Source: Setophaga petechia
Taxonomy: Eukaryota; Chordata; Aves; Passeriformes; Parulidae
Reading direction: 5' to 3'
Assembly: GCA_024362935.1 (NCBI GenBank)
Contig: JANCRA010000167.1
Coordinates: 62,001-126,000 of the forward strand
Length of the DNA stretch: 64,000 bases
Shown: piece by piece, positions 60,501-64,000 of the stretch
How the letters are laid out: the number at the start of each line of letters is the position of its first letter
How positions within the stretch are numbered: position 1 is the stretch's first letter
The notes under the pieces: model-generated
What the model saw: the letters and a program-made list of their open reading frames with translations, nothing else
Database searches by the model: none
Told to the model about the DNA's origin: nothing
Position numbers and translations under genes: made by a program

Positions 60501-63500
60501 GAGGAGCTGGAAAGTGGAAAGTTGTAGGAGAGGTTGTAATAAAAATAGGGTTTCTCCCCCCAGTTTCTGCTCCATTTGCATGCTGGGGATCAGTAGTGAA
60601 GCTTCTGAGAGGTACAGCTCTCACACATGCAGCTGTCAAACTATTTCAGGGGTGTGTGCCACTTTCAGGCAGCTCAGGTGTGTGATTCATAACTGCAGCC
60701 TGGCAAACAAGTGTTTATCTGTGAGACAATTGAGGTGCACAGAGCAGCAAACAAATGCCTTACACGTGTGAGTCACACATGAGCCCAAACACACTTGGCT
60801 TGAGAGGAGCTTCCAGAGCCTTCTGGAACCTCTCTGCTGAAGTGTGAAACTCACTGGCTGCTGCTCACAGCCCCTCTCCTGACCTGTGGACATGCTGCAA
60901 CCCTTTGCAGAAAATACAGGAAGAAATGCAGCACTAAGGGACAGTTTTCAAATTGCAACCTGGCTTTGGAGGCAATTTCATCTTTCTGGAGAAAAAGTAG
61001 CATCAGCATTCGTATCGCAGGAGTAGGAGAAGAAAAAAACCTGTAATTTTCTTCCTGTCTCATTTAAAAATGGGATTTGGGGGGGGGAAAAAGCAGAACC
61101 CCAAACAAAGTTTATGTAAACCTCCTCAGAAAATGGTGTTGTAGAGGAAATGAAGGCAATGTGGTTCATAATATTTGGGAAACACATTCTGGAATTGGGA
61201 GGTTTCAAGGGCTTTGCAACTTCTGTCTTCTCAGAGCTGTGGTCTGCCTCCAGCTTAGCAACAGACTGAAATGAATCTGGAGTCACAGGAAGAAACTTTA
61301 GAGTGCAACTAAATATTAGCAAAAAGCAAACATCTTACAATTCTGAGTGACTTTTGAACAAGTTATTCTGTGCCATGTTGCAAGCTGAAATTGCTCTTTA
61401 ATTTTCTTGCCATAGGAATCCTCCAGACTCAGCTTAAGACTGAATTTTAATACTCTGTGCTGCCTTCACTCCCAGCACTAGCTTCATTCCTTGTGACTGT
61501 GAACTTCCCACTTAGTATCACTTGGTGCATCAGACCTAGACAAAAAAAATCAGCATTTCTGCACGCAACAAACATTTCTGCATGTTTGCTGAGCTGGCAG
61601 TTTTTTTGTGATACGTGTGGGCTCACCACTCATAGGTGAGCACATAAATCCTCTTTTGCAGGTTGGCCTTTTGGGCTTAAATGAGGACAACTTCCATCTA
61701 GAGCATATTTAATGAGGGCAAGTTCTGAATGCATTATTGGCTGAGAAATTAGGGCTTGGTCCCCCTTCCCTGGTGAATGCTTTTGGAGTTTCTCAGGTGC
61801 TGTATGTGAGTATGCTCAGCAGGAATTATTTCAGTGAGTCCTTTGTGCTCCAGTGCCTTTTCACCCAGCACTGCTGCTTGATAAATGCTGGATTTTGGGG
61901 ATCCAGGTGGCTGCATGGCTCTGAGGTTTTCAATGGGAAGGAGAAAAGCTTCAGGTTTATTTTAATTAAACAATAAAATGCACTGGGTGTACAACTTTAT
62001 CTGTTTCCCAGTATTGTGTTCCAGTTAGCAAATTAATAGTGGCTGGAGGAGCCATAATCCAACTGAAAGGAAGGGTATGACCAAAACATTCATAATGTTC
62101 GTGGCAAAGGTGAGTAGGGTGTTTTGGTTGGTTGGTTTGTTGTTTTTTAAAGTTTGCTGAACTTTCTCTACTTTTTATCCTCTTGGTGCCACAAGTGCTT
62201 CTCTTGCTAAGTCAGGCACCAGCATTTGCTGTTTTCAAGGAATCAAAATCTCTTTCAGAGGAAGCATGTTCATACAGTGTTAAACCACATTCATTTGCAT
62301 TACAACAACATGAATTCTTCTGCTTTTCTTAAGTGGAAAATGTATGATAGCAGCTTAGAGGTCCAGCTTTCACAAGTGTCTGAATTGTGTTTGCGTGTAC
62401 TTAATGGCCAGAATGGAATGAGTTTGGTCTGGATCTAGAATTTGAATTAGATGCTCAAATGCAAATTAGTCAAAATCCCAAGGAAGGGTCCACGTGTTTC
62501 TGGGCATGAATGAATGTGTGATTTGTTGTCCCAGACAGATGAAAAATAATCTCAGCTAACAAGACTTAAATACCCAGAGTAAAACAAGTCAGGAAAAGTC
62601 ATTGCTCAGCACAGAGCCAGGAGGTGAGTGACAAACTGTCCTTGGGATGAGTGCTGCAGGCACTGGGGAATTGATGAAAAAAGCTGATGAACTTGGACAC
62701 CGGACTCTAAATTGATTTTTCTGCTGAGCTGTGAATGGTTTCTGATATTTTGGTGTGTTTTTAAAGGCTTCAAAGACTGGATAGCCATAGTGAGCTAAGC
62801 CAACAACTCTTGTTCTTAGCAGGCTACCACAGCTTGCTAACCCAAAAGGGATTATCTGTCTTCCTTTAAGAGGGGAGATCCTGGAGGCTTTATCTAACTC
62901 CAGCTGAGCAGCAGCAAAACCTGGAAAGGAAAATGCCAGGAGCTTGGGATGCTCTCACCTACCTGAAGAAGTGATGCTCTTTCTGTCCAAGGAACAAATA
63001 AATAAAAGAACAAGCTTAATTTTCATTGGTGGCTTAAAAATTATTGTTTGCACTTGGGTTGGATTACAGAGTTTTGTTTATCTGGAAACCTTCTACTCCA
63101 CACCAGTGCTCAGTACCCTCTTCATCCTCACCTTCCTAAGCAGCCACAGCCTAACAAATTGAGCTCTCTTAACTGGGGGCTCTGAATAGCTCAGGGCTTG
63201 TGGTTTTTCTCATGGAGACAGTTTGTTTAGAGTTCAGGAGACTGCAAAACTTGAAACCAGAAAACCTGGGAGCTGCTGTATTTTATAGGGAACAACCCCA
63301 CTCAGCCTCTTCAAGATGAGGCAAGGACTTACAGGCAGCCCAGATGGAGCAAAAAGTATAGTTTTAGTTGTTTGGAGCTGTCCAGCTATGAGGGCAGGTT
63401 TATTTCTGCATTTGAGAACCCTTACAAAGGCTTGTCAGGGTTGGGTGATGACAGGAAAGGAACTGGGCAGTCTGGTGAGCAGCCAGACTCACACTAATAT

Positions 63501-63618
63501 GGTTGAGTGAGCAAAACCATGGTCCAGAATATCTTCAGCTGAGTCTGACTCAAAAGTTCACCATCAGAAAACCAAGTGTGCATGGTGCCATCTCCTCAGT
63601 AACTTCAGATACTCACAG
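57553..63618. other. intergenic spacer
   Basis: About 6 kb with no convincing gene. T-runs occur near 59608-59628 and 60283-60298. Other sequence appears unique. Confidence 0.55.
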
Positions 63619-63730
63619 TCCCCAGCTGATGATCCCATTTTCCAGTTCAGTTTTGTCTTCCAGATGATGTTCACAGCTTCAGTTTTGTCCCCAGCTGATG
63701 ATCCCATTTTCCAGTTCAGTTTTTGCCTTC
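63619..63730. repeat. 69-bp direct duplication
   Basis: TCCCCAGCTGATGATCCCAT and the bases after it occur at 63619 and again at 63688. The repeated part is about 42 bases, including TTTTCCAGTTCAGTTTT. Confidence 0.9.
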
Positions 63731-64000
63731 CACTGGCCAGCTGGGCATGGCCAGTGCCAGCCAGGTGCCAGTGAGCATACATGCTCCATGTCCAGTCCTT
63801 TCCTCCTCTAGGCAGGGTCAGAATACCTTGAGATGGGCAAAGCAATTCTGGTTGGGGGGCTGAGCACCAGGCTAGACGTTTTTCTTGGGTGTTTGTAGGA
63901 AGAAGCAGCCAGTAAGGTTCAGTAAAGCTTTGGTGAAACTGTGTAAGAATAGACACAGAGCTTCCTGCAGCCCTGAGCTCTGCACTGTGCCCCTGGGGCT
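63731..64000. other. window end, no feature
   Basis: Nothing recognised. Confidence 0.5.

Overview
The window is animal (vertebrate) chromosomal DNA, most likely from a bird and probably a songbird. It has spliced GT-AG exons of a vertebrate gene, long AT-rich introns and spacers, a degraded CR1-like LINE tail, and several LTR-like interspersed repeats that I recall as common in passerine genomes. Family names were not assigned because no search was possible. Only three protein genes are supported: ITM2C on the + strand and two GPR55-family receptors on the - strand. ITM2C beside GPR55 matches the order known from human 2q37.

Layout. 1-12.6 kb: the 3' part of ITM2C, with five coding exons at 1216-1353, 3308-3496, 3780-3890, 8106-8256 and 10772-10863. 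The first exon lies upstream of the window. All junctions keep frame and rebuild the transmembrane segment, the BRICHOS domain and the C-terminal furin-released peptide. A 39-bp minisatellite abuts the exon at 1216 and a second minisatellite abuts the donor at 8256. A polyadenylation signal with a GT-rich downstream element lies at 12547. 12.6-28.8 kb: spacer with a perfect 46-nt hairpin, a G-quadruplex motif next to a 27-bp array, an LTR-like element and a 60-bp array. 28.85-29.8 kb: an intronless GPR55-like receptor on the - strand. 29.8-54.1 kb: spacer with a strongly cytosine-depleted tract (about 32.8-33.5 kb), three LTRs of one family (a fourth is in ITM2C), another LTR-like element, a CA-rich array and a 1.57-kb pyrimidine-rich array. 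54.1-55.15 kb: the likely GPR55 ortholog on the - strand. 55.2-64 kb: spacer with a (TG)n tract and a 36-bp array carrying 15 CACCTG motifs.

ITM2C encodes a secretory-pathway type II membrane protein. The two receptors are separate, probably products of an old tandem duplication. Both keep their whole coding region in one exon preceded by a clear 3' splice site just upstream of the ATG. Most long open frames elsewhere are artefacts of stop-poor tandem repeats. No CRISPR, operon or other prokaryotic system is present. The least explained signals are the cytosine-depleted tract, the perfect hairpin and the unusual number of minisatellites, two of them touching ITM2C splice sites.
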